Source: Parasponia andersonii
Lineage: Eukaryota; Streptophyta; Magnoliopsida; Rosales; Cannabaceae
Assembly (NCBI GenBank): GCA_002914805.1
Contig: JXTB01000033.1
Span: 85,820-149,819 of the forward strand
Reading direction: 5' to 3'
Length of the DNA stretch: 64,000 bases
Shown here: piece by piece, positions 24,352-43,872 of the stretch
Layout: each line of letters opens with the position of its first letter
Position numbering within the stretch: position 1 is the stretch's first letter
The notes under the pieces: generated by a model
What the model saw: only the letters and a program-made list of their open reading frames with translations
What the model was told of the DNA's origin: nothing
Database searches by the model: none
Program-made: the position numbers and the translations under genes

Positions 24352-25222
24352 TGTTGTACGGTCTAAAATCCTAAGGTTGCATATGATCTATATGCGACCT
24401 CCTCTGTGAAGGATATGTACGACCTTCCACATATAGAATATATGCGACCTCCTCTGTGATGTTTACATGCGACCTTCTCCGTGATGCTTGTGTGCGACCT
24501 TCTCCGTGATGCTTATGTGCGACCTTCTCCGTGATGCTTGCATGCGACCTCTTCTGTAGATTTTTGTGCGACATTCTCCGTATAGTTTTCCTTAATAAAC
24601 AGGGAACCCATAGGAAAAGGGAAACACGAAAACACTATAGAGGAAACCTACAAGAAGAGGGAACTAGGTAAATGCAGTAAAGGAAACCTACAAGGAAAGG
24701 GAAACTAAAGACTCCTATTTGCGAGTAATTAAGTTATCCTTTTCGAGTAGTTATCTAATTGTATTGTTTGTATTTATCCAGTTATCCGTTTTGAGTAATT
24801 ATCCAATTACTTAATTGGATAATTACCCAATTGTATAGTTACCCGTTTATTCAATTAAGGATCCTAGAGACATAAGGAACCTAGGGGGATAGGGTCACTA
24901 CCATCTATATAAAGGGGGGCTCTATGTTCCGAAAGAGGATATATACACATTCTGGGCAGAAACAAGCCAGAGAGAGTAGAAGTTAGAGCAAATACACGCT
25001 TAGGGTGGTCTAAGTCTTGAGCGTTCTCCATTAGCATTCGAGTATTGTACCCTTGAATATTCATCAATATAGTGAGAAAACAGTGGACGTAGGCTCATCT
25101 TTCTTGGGGCCGAACCACTATAAATCCGTGTCTCTTTATTTGCTTTGATTATTTACCTCAGTTTACACAAGCCACATCTCTTAATTATTCATAAATTTAT
25201 TGTTGATAAAACCTCCATCAAC

Positions 25223-25223
<1 letters not shown>
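24352..25223 (+). mobile_element. Solo LTR, same family as the LTR at 1606
   Basis: Starts TGTTGTACGGTCTAAAATCC and ends ACCTCCATCAACA, matching the reverse-complemented ends of the 1606-2277 LTR. TATAT lies on both sides (24347-24351, 25224-25228) as a likely 5 bp target duplication, though it sits in AT repeats. A block of ~25 bp tandem units (TGCGACCTTCTCCGTGATGC type) fills 24390-24590. A TATATAAAGGGG box lies at ~24907. No internal retroelement sequence remains, so it arose by LTR-LTR recombination. Confidence 0.8.
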
Positions 25224-25268
<45 letters not shown>

Positions 25269-25269
25269 G
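25224..25269. repeat. (TA)n-(GA)n compound microsatellite
   Basis: A TA run at 25224-25245 passes directly into a GA run to ~25268, abutting the solo LTR end. Confidence 0.9.
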
Positions 25270-25724
25270 ATCTGTTAGTTTGAACTCAATTATACGTGAC
25301 TTTATTTGTATTTTTGAGGCATAATACCAGTGGAATAGACAAAAGAAGTATTAATTGAAGAAAGTATCTATGTTATTCAATCTACAAACAAAGAAATAGA
25401 TAGAAAGAAAGTAAAAGAACAGTAACAAGAGAGACTAAAGAAAGGCTATCATAGCTGGTGGAAGGTCGAACTACCATTTTTCTTTTTTGAATAAAAGTGG
25501 AAGGTCGAACTACTTATCAGTGAGGACTCATGATTATTAATTACAGAAGTCAAAAAGAATAACACTAATTGAAAATACGACTATGTAGATTATATTTGAT
25601 AACGGTGAGTGATGATTCATAGGGAAAATAAATAGGAAATTACTTTTCTACAGTTTGAAATTACTTTTAATCTACTGAACTCGAAATAAATCAATAAAAT
25701 TAATCATGAACTGAATTATTTAGA
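25270..25724. other. Intergenic, no gene seen
   Basis: AT-rich. A GTGGAAGGTCGAACTAC segment repeats at ~25458 and ~25497. Confidence 0.4.
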
Positions 25725-26556
25725 GCAAGATTCTCTAAAATCCCTTAATATTCGTTCTGTTGGAAAAGAAATATATTTCTGTTAGTTTTTTTTTTGATTA
25801 AGTCCTCATTCTTTTATTTGTTATTTTAGATCATTAATCTTATATTTTTATTTAACATAAATCCTTTTTCATCTTTTATGTCTAATGCTATCATTAATTA
25901 ATATTTTCCCAAAACATGCTTATTGCAACAAGAGTAAAATTAGAAATAAAAAGAAATTATTTATTAAAAAAAAACAAAAAAAATAGATTATCGTTTTTGT
26001 TGAAGATGAGTGCAAAAAAATTAAAAAATTTTATACAGTTTCAATATGAATCTACTTTGGTCTAAGTAGAAGAAAAGTATATAAATATATTGTCAATTTT
26101 ATGTTTTGTCATTCTAATTTTATGGAACATATATTGACAATTTTATGGATTATATATTGCCAAAATTTAATATGGTTCTAACATGAATTTATTTTGGTTC
26201 AAGTATTCATATATCTCTATTCTAAATATATGAATACTTCGACCAAAATAAATCCATATTGAAAATTTAGAACCATATAAAATTTTTCAATTTTTTCCAT
26301 CCGTCTTGAATGAAAACGATAGCTCAATTCTTCTTTTTTTTTTCCAAAAAACAAAATAATAATTTTCCTTTATTTTTAATTTTACTCTTAAGATGAGCAC
26401 ATTTTGGACAAATGCCAATTAATAATAGTTTTGGATAAATTATATTAAAAAGAATTAATGTGAAACAAAAATATAAGAACTACGATATAATCGTAAAAAA
26501 AAAAAAAAAAAACTAACAGAACTAATATTAAAGAACTTCAAAAATTTTACTCAAAA
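25725..26556. mobile_element. Large palindromic foldback element, copy C
   Basis: Almost the whole 830 bp folds on itself around ~26217. Matching arm segments include TTAATATTCGTTCTGTT near 25745 with its complement near 26515, GAGTAAAATTAGAAATAAA near 25931 with its complement near 26370, and ATCGTTTTTGTTGAAGATG near 25990 with its complement near 26312. A CATATAT-TCTCTATTCTAA centre links the arms. No coding capacity. It would give a long imperfect hairpin RNA if transcribed. Confidence 0.7.
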
Positions 26557-26977
26557 AAATTGAAATTAATTTTATTAACTTGTTATGAGTTGATAAGGGG
26601 TTTTGTATTAAAAAGAGTTACTTTTACAGCTCCTTATTCTGATTATGAAATCATTTTATCTACGATTGGTGTTTTATAAACCTATTTACTTCATAGTTTG
26701 TTACCTGAAAAATATATTTTAGAGCAGATTGTCTGGTGAAAGATTTCCAAAGTGCTTGACCTTCGATCACCTTCCACTGAAACTAAAATAAAGTGCTTGA
26801 CCTTCGATCACCTTCCACAGAAACTAAAATATGTATAATTTTAGCTTCTGTTTCCAACTTAATTATAATGAAAATTTCTTTAAGCAGTATATCAATACTA
26901 AACTGGCCAAAGTATTCATGAACCTCATGAATATATTATGGTCTAGTAAACAGGCTTTGCTGGCTAAGGAGAACTGA

Positions 26978-26979
<2 letters not shown>
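26557..26979. repeat. Intergenic with a 41 bp direct duplication
   Basis: AGTGCTTGACCTTCGATCAC begins at 26751 and again at 26792, a near-perfect duplication through 26832. No gene. Confidence 0.7.

Positions 26980-27042
<63 letters not shown>
26980..27042. repeat. (TC)n microsatellite, ~31 units
   Basis: An uninterrupted CT/TC tract of ~63 bp, about 1.6 kb upstream of the GH17 ATG. Likely length-polymorphic. Confidence 0.95.
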
Positions 27043-27045
<3 letters not shown>

Positions 27046-28093
27046 CAACGAAAGCATTTTCTTTTCTCTTAATCACAGTTAAGGATAAATGTGACGTACC
27101 AGCTAAAAAAAGCTCAACAAAGAAAATGCGTAATTATATTTTTATATATATCCTATAAAAAGCAAATGGTTTTAGAAGATCCAACTTTAATTAACCAACA
27201 AAGCAATAAACAATAGCCGATAAAAAGACAAAGCATGTTTAAAATATAAATACGATACATTGTAGTAGCTTTTTTATAAATTGTGGCTTACCCCTTATAG
27301 AACACAAAGATTCTCCCACAAAATTCAACTCATATTCTTTTACTTATGAAACCAAATCTCATACATGAGTATAGTCTACGACACTCCAATTAATACTGAT
27401 AATGAAAACTATTTTTCGAGAATCATTTTGTTTTAAAACATAAATCTTTACAAAGAAACAACACAATCATTCGAAACCAAAAATTAGCATGGACGAAATT
27501 TTTCGTTTTGTGTTTATGTAACGAATAATGTATTTTCATGTAAGTATGTAACTGCACAGAAAGAGACTAATAATATGAGAAGAGTAATCACTCTGATTAC
27601 TCATAGTCGCCGAAAGTTTCTCAAAACCGCTTTGCTTCTCGTTTATGACACGTATCTTTTGTGGTGGTGTGTTTCGAGATGTCGTTTCTCTTTTTCTTTT
27701 TGATGAATAATGTCGTTTTTTCTTTTTCTTTTTTTTGTTGGGCTCTCTTCGGCTCTAAAAAGAAGAGGGGAAAGGCAAAGGTACAGACAAATCGAGTAAA
27801 GACTGCTACCTTCTCCCCACTCCAACAAAAGGCATCCGAGAAGAGAATGGGGATCATGTGAACACTCTCGGACAAATACTCACTTGGGGGGCCCACTGGC
27901 CCCCACCACAGAACCCATCACCACCCTTGATTCCCCCATTAATCACATAATCTTAATCTCAAAGATCAATCAATTTTAGAAAAACTGCAAAACAGCATTC
28001 ACTCGTTCAAGAACATTCACTCATTCAAGAAAAACACTGCTCTTAAATACTTAGCATACCAGCAACTGAGTTCACTCCCTCCCCACTCTCGTC
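27043..28093. other. Upstream region of the GH17 gene, no other gene
   Basis: AT-rich up to ~27600, then richer in GC. Short open frames on both strands around 27621-27896 are Lys/Phe-rich low-complexity readings. Confidence 0.4.
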
Positions 28094-28102
28094 TATATAT
28101 AA
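28094..28102 (+). promoter_or_regulatory. Candidate TATA box of the GH17 gene
   Basis: TATATATAA follows a CT-rich patch. It is ~570 bp before the ATG, so either the leader is long or a TATA-less start near the (CT)n tract at 28458-28478 is used. An AT microsatellite lies between, at 28172-28195. Confidence 0.4.
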
Positions 28103-28167
28103 GATTTAGCCAATATAAAGGCATAAGCCGCCTCCTCTAAATATCAATCAAGGTGAAAGCTCAGGGA

Positions 28168-28200
<33 letters not shown>

Positions 28201-28666
28201 ACGTGCGTCAATCACCGTTGAATCACAGAAGTTAAAAAAAAAAAAAAATTGGCAGCCTAATATTATATATAACAGAATATCAGTATTTCAGTAACACCCT
28301 AAAAATATCAATCAGTGCACTTTCCATTTCCATACCCATCATCAGCTATCTACCTCGGGTTCACCTTCACACCTTATCATAATTCCTTTCTTTAAAGAAT
28401 CAGTGGTGTAGTTTTCTGTGTCTTTTCCTCTGAAGTGCTTACACTCGTCTTCTCTCACTCTCTCTCTCTCTCTCTCTCACTCGACATTTTCTTTCGATTC
28501 CGTAACGCTTTCGGTATACCCTTTTGCCTGAACTAAAAGCTTAAGGCCTCAGTTGCCTCAGTTCCCCATTCTGGGTGGCACCAGCTCCGGCGGACGGCGG
28601 CTCTGAAACTAAGCTACTTTGACTTAAAAAGTCTTCAACATTTGCATTTTTCATAGAGCACCAAAA

Positions 28667-30170
28667 ATGGAGTTTAGTAGACTCAACTACCTCAGTTCAG
28701 TTCTTGTCTTCTTCATCTCAGGTATGTACTAATTACTAATTACCAAACCTCTGTACTCTCGTTTTTCTTTCTGGGTTGTCTGATTTCTCTTCTCTTCTGT
28801 GTTCGTCTTTCTCAGCTTTTTTCTGTCCAATAACGGTAACTCCACTCGGCATAAACTACGGCCAAATCGCAAACAACCTCCCGTCCCCAAACGACGTCAT
28901 TCCACTGGTCAAGTCCCTCGGCGCCTCCAAAATCAAGCTCTACGACGCAGATCCAAGAGTCCTCAAGGCTTTCGCTAACTCAGGAGTCGAAATCATGGTC
29001 GGTCTCGGCAATGAGTATTTATCAAAGATGCAAGATCCGGACAAAGCCCGAGAATGGGTCAAATCCAATGTCCAAGCTTACCTCCCGGCTACCAAAGTCA
29101 CCGCCATTTTCGTCGGCAACGAGGTCCTCACCTTCAACGACACGTCGCTCAGCGACAACCTCCTCCCGGCTATGCAGAGCGTCCACCAGGCGGTCGTCGA
29201 TCTCGGCCTCGACAAGCAAGTCACCGTCACCACTACTCACTCCTTGGCCGTACTCGAGACCTCTTACCCTCCTTCCTCCGGAGTTTTTCGCAAAGATCTA
29301 GTCGGATGTATTACTCCGATCTTGAACTTCCATGCCAAAACCGGCTCCCCATTCTTGATTAATGCTTATCCTTACTTCGCTTTTAAGGCAGACCCAAAAC
29401 AGGTCAGAAGATCCATCCATGGCTCATAATGAAATAAATATTTTTCTAGAACTCAATTAAAATGAGTTTGGAATTTGATATTTGATATTTGTTAGTTTTA
29501 TAAAAGCACACATGTAATTAAATTTCTCAAACAGGTTCCTCTGGATTTCGTCCTGTTCCAGCCGAACCAGGGGATTGTAGATCCTGAAACGAATCTCCAT
29601 TACGACAACATGTTGTTCGCTCAGATCGACGCCGTCTACTCGGCTCTCACCGCCGTCGGGTACAAGAAACTATCCGTACACATCTCCGAGACGGGGTGGC
29701 CGTCGAAGGGGGACGAGAACGAGGCCGGGGCTACACCGGAGAACGCCAAGAAGTATAACGGGAACCTTATCAAGCTGATAAGCCAGAAAAAAGGGACACC
29801 CATGAGACCCAGTTGCGACCTCAACATCTATGTCTTCGCTCTCTTCAATGAAAACATGAAACCGGGCCCCACTTCCGAGAGGAACTACGGGCTTTTTAAG
29901 CCGGATGGAACTCCTGTTTACTCGCTCGGGTTCACTACAAACACCGCCGTTGGAAACACCTCCATCTCCGGCGCCGATGGGTCTTCTCCGACGAACAGCT
30001 CCGGTTCTCTTCCGCCGACGACGAACTCTTCCAGTTCTGGGTATTTGTCCATTTCCTCTGCCGTCACAACTGTGAGTCTCCTTCCTTCTTCGTCGTTTAC
30101 TCCTCTTCTTTTTTTCTTTTCTTTTCTGGGTTTTTGTTCACTTTTACGGTGTTTGATTTTGATCAGGTAA
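28667..30170 (+). CDS. Glucan endo-1,3-beta-glucosidase (GH17), probably GPI-anchored
   Basis: It cleaves beta-1,3-glucan (callose) at the cell surface or wall. Exons 28667-28721, 28816-29402 and 29535-30170 join in frame to 425 residues. Residues 1-26 form a signal peptide split by intron 1, the usual place in this family. The GH17 barrel starts at LGINYGQIANNLPSP. The acid/base Glu is in VGNEVLTFND (E121) and the nucleophile in ISETGWPSKGD (E266). A Ser/Asn/Thr-rich linker and hydrophobic tail (~395-425) look like a GPI signal. There is no X8/CBM43 domain. Length and layout fit the plant glucosidase-11 type. A strong donor (ACT|GTGAGT, 30072) near the 3' end may remove the tail in some transcripts. 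Confidence 0.9.
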
Positions 30171-31240
30171 CGTGGCCAGTTTACAGATTTTTTTTTTGGG
30201 GGGGTTCCAAATGTCCAAATTCAATTTTGTGACATTGAACATTCTCTGTGTTGAGTCATTTTTGGGGTTTGATAATATTAACGATGTTTAAAAGCTCACT
30301 AAACTACATATTGTGATATTTTGTTTGAAGAAATTGGTTCAAATGGTCCCAATTGCGGCTTTGGATGATCTGGTTTTTGATAGGGACCTTGCCAAGAAAA
30401 TGGTCTTGGGCCACATGGCCATTGTAGCCAAGCATGTGCATTCTGTTGTATTGTTTGTTGTAGTAGTTTTAGCTTTCTTACCAACTAAGCTAATACTAAT
30501 AATTTCACTATTTCAGGTTAAGGACCATTTGATTTTGCTCAAGATGCTGGCTTTGTTTGTGCTTTCTACTAGACTACTTTGAATTTGAAGAACTAGAACA
30601 ACGGCCTAATTAGGAACCGGCCGTTGAAAAAAGCAAAAGGGAAAAAAGATAAATAACAGTGGCTCCTTGGGAAATAGGGAAAGGTAAAAATTCTATTCCT
30701 TTGTTTGTACGCCACCATGTTCCGGGAATCGTTACCATGATGATGATCATCATAATCTTTACATGCATTATGCTCAATCCGACAAAGTGCATATGCGTCC
30801 GTATTTAATTCCCAAACAGTCCCTGCAGTAGTACCTTTACAGCCTCCATTGGATGGAGTTTGCTGACTCTACTGACAGTGATCAAAAAAAGTAGACCCAT
30901 TAAAGTAGGTCACCAGCCACTTGATTAGTTTCGCTGAGAAGTTCTGGTGAAAGCTATGACTAGGGTTTCGCTTTTCGACTCTTCTTTTTTTTTCCCCCCC
31001 AAAGCTGGCACTTAACCGTAACCCTCTCTAACCTTTTTCCATTTCTTTTTTTCTATTTTTGCAGGATATTTAACTTATAATAAGAAGACCCAGGTGTTAG
31101 TTGTGCCGATGATGAGCTTTTGCTGGAGAGAACCTAGAGAGGGATCCAAATTCATAATTTATTGTACCCTACTGATTGCCTTTTTTCTATTTTTTTTGTA
31201 ACATTTAAATTAAATTATTGTATTTTGCACCTTATAGCGG
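30171..31240 (+). other. GH17 3' region: UTR or alternative terminal intron and exon
   Basis: Acceptor-like sites occur at ~30516 (ACTATTTCAG) and at 31064 (TATTTTTGCAG). The second precedes a U-rich, poly-A-like stretch to ~31240. A short inverted repeat AACGGCC/GGCCGTT lies at 30599-30624. No independent gene seen. Confidence 0.45.
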
Positions 31241-31386
31241 ACAGTGTTGTCACCCAGTCAGGAGTATTCTAGCTTGATTCAATTGATTTTCACATAAACA
31301 TCTCAATGTCCAAAATTGCGGTTGCCTGGTGGTTGAGTTGACATTCTAGTGTGAATAATAGAGTGAATACATAAAAAGAAGGTAGC

Positions 31387-31417
<31 letters not shown>

Positions 31418-32071
31418 AAGTCCGGAGCAATTTCAATAGTACAGCTCATTTTCATAGTCTGGTTCTGATCAGTACAAATCAATTACAAAAATGTATGGCC
31501 TCCGTCATACGAGCGTCCAAGATTCATAGTCATGTCTGTCTGCGTCTTCAAATATTATAATACCGATACCATTGAAACACCTTACAGAACTCAAAAGGTC
31601 GGCGACAGAATTGCGAGATATGGCCAATATATATGAATTATAGACCCAATCTATTAAATATCAAAAGTCATCAGGAAGGAAGCCTAGGCTCCTAGTCTAC
31701 CAGACTACAATAAAGTAAATAAACAAAAACCACTCGAATAGCCATATTTCACTTTTCCATGAAGAACTACGGGAGCAGCCAACAGCCAGCCAAAAAATTT
31801 CTTTCGACGAGAGAAAAGAAAAGAATAATAGAATATCTAAAGAAGGGATTCCAAGATGCGCATTTGATCATATGCCAACCCTTTCAAATTTTGAAATATG
31901 GCTTCCCGAGACAATTTCACGGAGTAATAATTTTCAGCTTCAAGATTGCAATGCCTGATCCGCCAAGCAAAATGTTATAATGCAATGGCTCTCAATGCCT
32001 GTAACCAAGTTAGCTTTGAAAGAAAAATGCTTGGAAGCCATAAAATAGCAAAATATACTTGATCTATGTTC
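31241..32071. other. Convergent intergenic space between GH17 and UBP, incl. UBP 3' UTR
   Basis: Holds a (TA)n tract at 31387-31414 and the trailing UTR of the minus-strand UBP gene. Open frames here are short and domain-free. Confidence 0.5.
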
Positions 32072-40390
<8,319 letters not shown>

Positions 40391-40417
40391 GATTGATTGA
40401 TTGATTCAGGAGAATCT

Positions 40418-40598
40418 AAAAAAAGCATAGAAAAATCGGAGGAAATTAATACAATCAAAAACCAGAAAGAAAGATCTCAGATATATTCAAACAATCGCAT
40501 GTATATAAATTTCACCCCCAAACAGATGGCCAAATCAAAGAGGTTGCAGACATTGGAGAGACCTGAATCGGAAAGAGAAAGAGACGAATTGGACTTAC
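40418..40598 (-). other. Leader intron of the UBP gene
   Basis: Reading leftward, a CCAG|GTAAGT donor lies near 40598 and a poly-T TTTTTTTAG acceptor near 40418, ~28 bp before the ATG. The first leader exon would lie at ~40599-40700, in a GA-rich stretch. Confidence 0.5.
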
Positions 40599-40749
40599 CT
40601 GGAGTCAAATCAATGGCGCGAGAGAGATGGAGATCAAGGAAACCCTAGGTTGTGAGCAGGGGAGCAATGATCTGAGGTAGAGAGAGAAAGAGTAGAGAGA
40701 GAGCGAGAGACTTAGGGAGGGGCGAGCCTCTGGAGAAATCTGTAACAGT

Positions 40750-42590
40750 CGTTTTAAACGAAGTTGAGTTTTGTATTTGAAACTCTGGCGAGTCAGTCAC
40801 GCACCCAAATTTATACGGCCAGCTTCCATGGAAGCCAACTTAAACGACCCCCCCCCCCCCCTTTTTTTTGTCTTAAAATGTCTTATTATTTCCCAATTGA
40901 CCTTTTTTTTTCTTTAGGGGTCCCATTTGGCTCTTTTGTCATTTAACATTTCTTTTTTTTTTTTTTTTTGTTTCAAATAAATTATAGTACTTTAGGATCT
41001 AAAATGGATTTTGTGCGAGAATTCGAGATCATATCTGGAATTTGGAAAGACCATTCATCAACTTTTTCGTTCACAGATCACAATCATTCAAATAGCTAAT
41101 GTTGTTTTATTACTTTTTTTTTCAAATAATTTGTTTTCCAAGTAAATCCTCCAAAATATGCACGAATTCTAATCACATGAAAATTTTGAGCTTATTTGGA
41201 TTCTTTTTTTTTTTAACGGAAAAATGGAAAATTTTTTTTTGGAAGTTTGCTTAGTAACTTTGTTTGTATTTTTTTTTTAAAATTGTTATCAAAAATTTCA
41301 AGAAAAAGGTAACAATAAATTTCTAATACCTTCATTTTTTAAAACAAATTTCAAAAATAAAAAAAAATTATAAATACTTGTTCACAATTATATATGTACA
41401 GTCTATACGACTTTCTCTCTTATTATTTGTACTTTTTGTTTTTAGAATCGAGCAGTAAAATAAAATTTACTAAGTATATTTCTTATTTTTAAAAACTGAA
41501 AATCAAAACAAAATTCGAACTTTTATTTTCAGTTTATTTAAACAAAAAATTGAAGTGAATTTAAGTAAACCTTTTGTGTTTTTGTTTTTTTTTTTACGGA
41601 TAATATGAAAAATAATAAAAAAAAAACCCACACTATTTAGTATTTTTAACAAAATAAAAAGAAAAATAAAACCACACATTTTCATTTATATAAAATAAAA
41701 TATCTAATTTGTGTTTTTCCTAATTTCTATCAACTAGCTGATAAATATGGTCCAAATTAAACTTGCAATTGGCAAAAAAAAAAAAAAACATTTGTGTACC
41801 CTTTAGACTCAAAAAACATAAATAAAATAGGATTATTAAAAGTAAGTATTTTAAATAATTGGAAACAAGTTTAAACTCTTTTTAACTTCAATAAATTTTA
41901 TTTTTATTTTATCTTATGAGTTCTGTCTTTTTAAATAATCTCAAATTTCAATTTTGACTATATTTGTAAATCTGGTGCTATTTAATAGAAAATCATTTTA
42001 TTTAAAGAATACAACTTCATTAATAAAAACACATTTGGAAATCCTAGAGTACAAGTAGTGTTCGACAACAATTTTGAAGAAAAACTCTATAAATAATAAA
42101 ATATAACTCTTCAACGGTTCATTTTGACTTTTCACAATCCGAATTGACGCTTTTAATTGATTTGTTTGTCGAAAGTTTATTTGACATAAATGAAAATTTT
42201 GGTATGTTTTTTTGCTAAAACACTCTGGTTTTTAAACAAAAATTTAGACCATTTTTGTCGCACGACACTTTACTGTTTCAGTACCTATAACTCTTTATTT
42301 TATTATTTTTTTTTATTTTAGTTCGGACTACAATTTTATTTGTTACATAATTAACATATTGCTTACTTTAATTGTAATGACAAAAATTGTGCTGAGTTTC
42401 ATGGGTATTGATGATGAATTATTTTTGGTAAACGTTAAGTATAAGAATAAATTTAGTACTAATTGTAGGAGACGTTAGTTGAAAAAAAAAAAAGAAGAAA
42501 AGAAAAGAAAGAAAGAAAGCAAGAAAGAGGGAAAAAAAAAATAGGACCTTTGTTTGGATAGGAAAATATTTTAAATTTAGTGCTGAATTT
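40750..42590. other. Intergenic, no gene seen
   Basis: AT-rich with many homopolymer runs and a C-run at ~40850-40861. Long A/T runs spawn Phe/Lys-rich spurious frames. Confidence 0.45.
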
Positions 42591-42591
42591 T

Positions 42592-42612
42592 NGGGGGGGG
42601 GGGGGGGGGGGG
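42592..42612. other. Single N plus a ~20 bp G-run
   Basis: An unresolved base followed by an unbroken G homopolymer, most likely a sequencing or assembly problem. Confidence 0.7.
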
Positions 42613-43203
42613 AATTGTTACTACAATTGAGTTCTGCTGATTTTTTCTTTTCTTTTTTGGATAATGGTGTGAAGACCTCAACATTATAAAAAAAAGGCAT
42701 CCTAGATACTTATCAATATAGAGAGAAAAAATTATTTTAATTGTAAAAATATAATTCATTGCCATACCCATCATAACATTATTTTACAGACAATTCTATC
42801 CCATTGTAAAGTAGCATAATTTGTCTCATTACATCGATACAAAATTCTCAAAGTGGAACCTTCCAAACCAATTTTTCGGGGGTTTCAATGACAAAATTCA
42901 CGGCCCTGACAGCCACCAACCTTTTCGGCTTTTCCACCAAAATAAGCCACAAGGTTACATTATTCATTTTCTACTTTCTAGATTTAAATGTATTTAACAG
43001 AAAAAAAAAAAAGGAACAATTCAAACAAATTGTAATTATTATTATTCCTGATGAGTTTTTCATATTATTACGTGGGAAACATTATGATGATATCATAAGA
43101 AATGTATTATTTTCTCAGGAAATTCATCAAAATTTGCGAGTCTGAACTCCCAGACCATTTTTTTTGCCGATTTGAATTTATAATTAGCATCGCCATTCAC
43201 CAG
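42613..43203. other. Intergenic, nothing recognised
   Basis: AT-rich. Frames at 42888-43145 lack domains. Confidence 0.4.
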
Positions 43204-43266
43204 GCACCAGTGGTCTAGTGGTGGAATAGTACCCTGCTACGGTGCAGAGCCGGGTTCGATTGTGCA
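43204..43266 (+). pseudogene. tRNA-Gly-like relic (or SINE head)
   Basis: GCACCAGTGGTCTAGTGG begins a sequence matching the 5' half of plant tRNA-Gly(GCC). The A box and the B box (GGTTCGATT) are intact. The anticodon loop reads CTGCTAC in place of CTGCCAC, turning GCC into GCU. About 8 nt of the T-arm and acceptor 3' side are missing, so GATT runs directly into GTGCA and the acceptor stem cannot form fully. A T-run (from ~43286) could end Pol III transcription. It is a tRNA pseudogene or the tRNA-derived head of a SINE. Confidence 0.65.
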
Positions 43267-43872
43267 TACATATAAATATACGTACTTTTTTTCTTTTCGT
43301 AATTTTTGTTTTCATTATTTCTTTTTGGCTTTTAAAAGGACAATGGGATGATGATCCAATCAATACAAAGTCAAGCCACGAATCATATTCCAAAAACTGC
43401 TGCCTCCAAGGCAAGAAAAGAGAAGAAAGGAGTGCACAGATAAAACATCAAAGAAATATCATCACCACATTGGTAAGCGATTCATTTGCTACCTGTCAAA
43501 ATTTACATCATCTATTTAATGGCTATCTATGCCATAACACAGAAAAGGCTCCTACAACATACATGCTCTCTAACATGAAAAAATAGAATTCATATGTACA
43601 CACAGTGTTTACAATTTTCCAGATACAACCTGACAACCAGCTATGCAACCTCATCGGGCCGCTGACGCCATGTTCCTCTTTCACTGAATTTCACTCGTCA
43701 AATAAGAAAACCCAGTGAAAGAAGACATGAAACCTAACAGGTATCCCGCAGGAGATTTACAGGGAGAACTCAACCAGACTCCCTAGCAAGCCAACGATAG
43801 CACTCCTAAGAAGCTGAATACTTTTTCTGCCCAACTCCTCTTCAAATTGGAGTAAAGCCGAATGGTCTACAA
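43267..43872. other. Intergenic, and 3' UTR of the minus-strand PHD gene
   Basis: No further gene seen. The stretch from ~43600 to the stop at 43875 is moderately GC and is the likely trailer. Confidence 0.45.

Noticed and set aside
24371..24574. His/Thr/Glu-rich repeat peptide
   Set aside because: Reads the ~25 bp tandem units of the solo LTR.
24376..24600. CRISPR-like regular repeats
   Set aside because: Units are contiguous with no unique spacers and lie in a plant LTR.
26863..27057. Open frame with a long Arg-Glu repeat
   Set aside because: Translation of the (TC)n microsatellite.
29011..29362. Alternative and antisense frames inside GH17 exon 2
   Set aside because: Shadows of a GC-rich coding exon; the sense frame has GH17 catalytic motifs.
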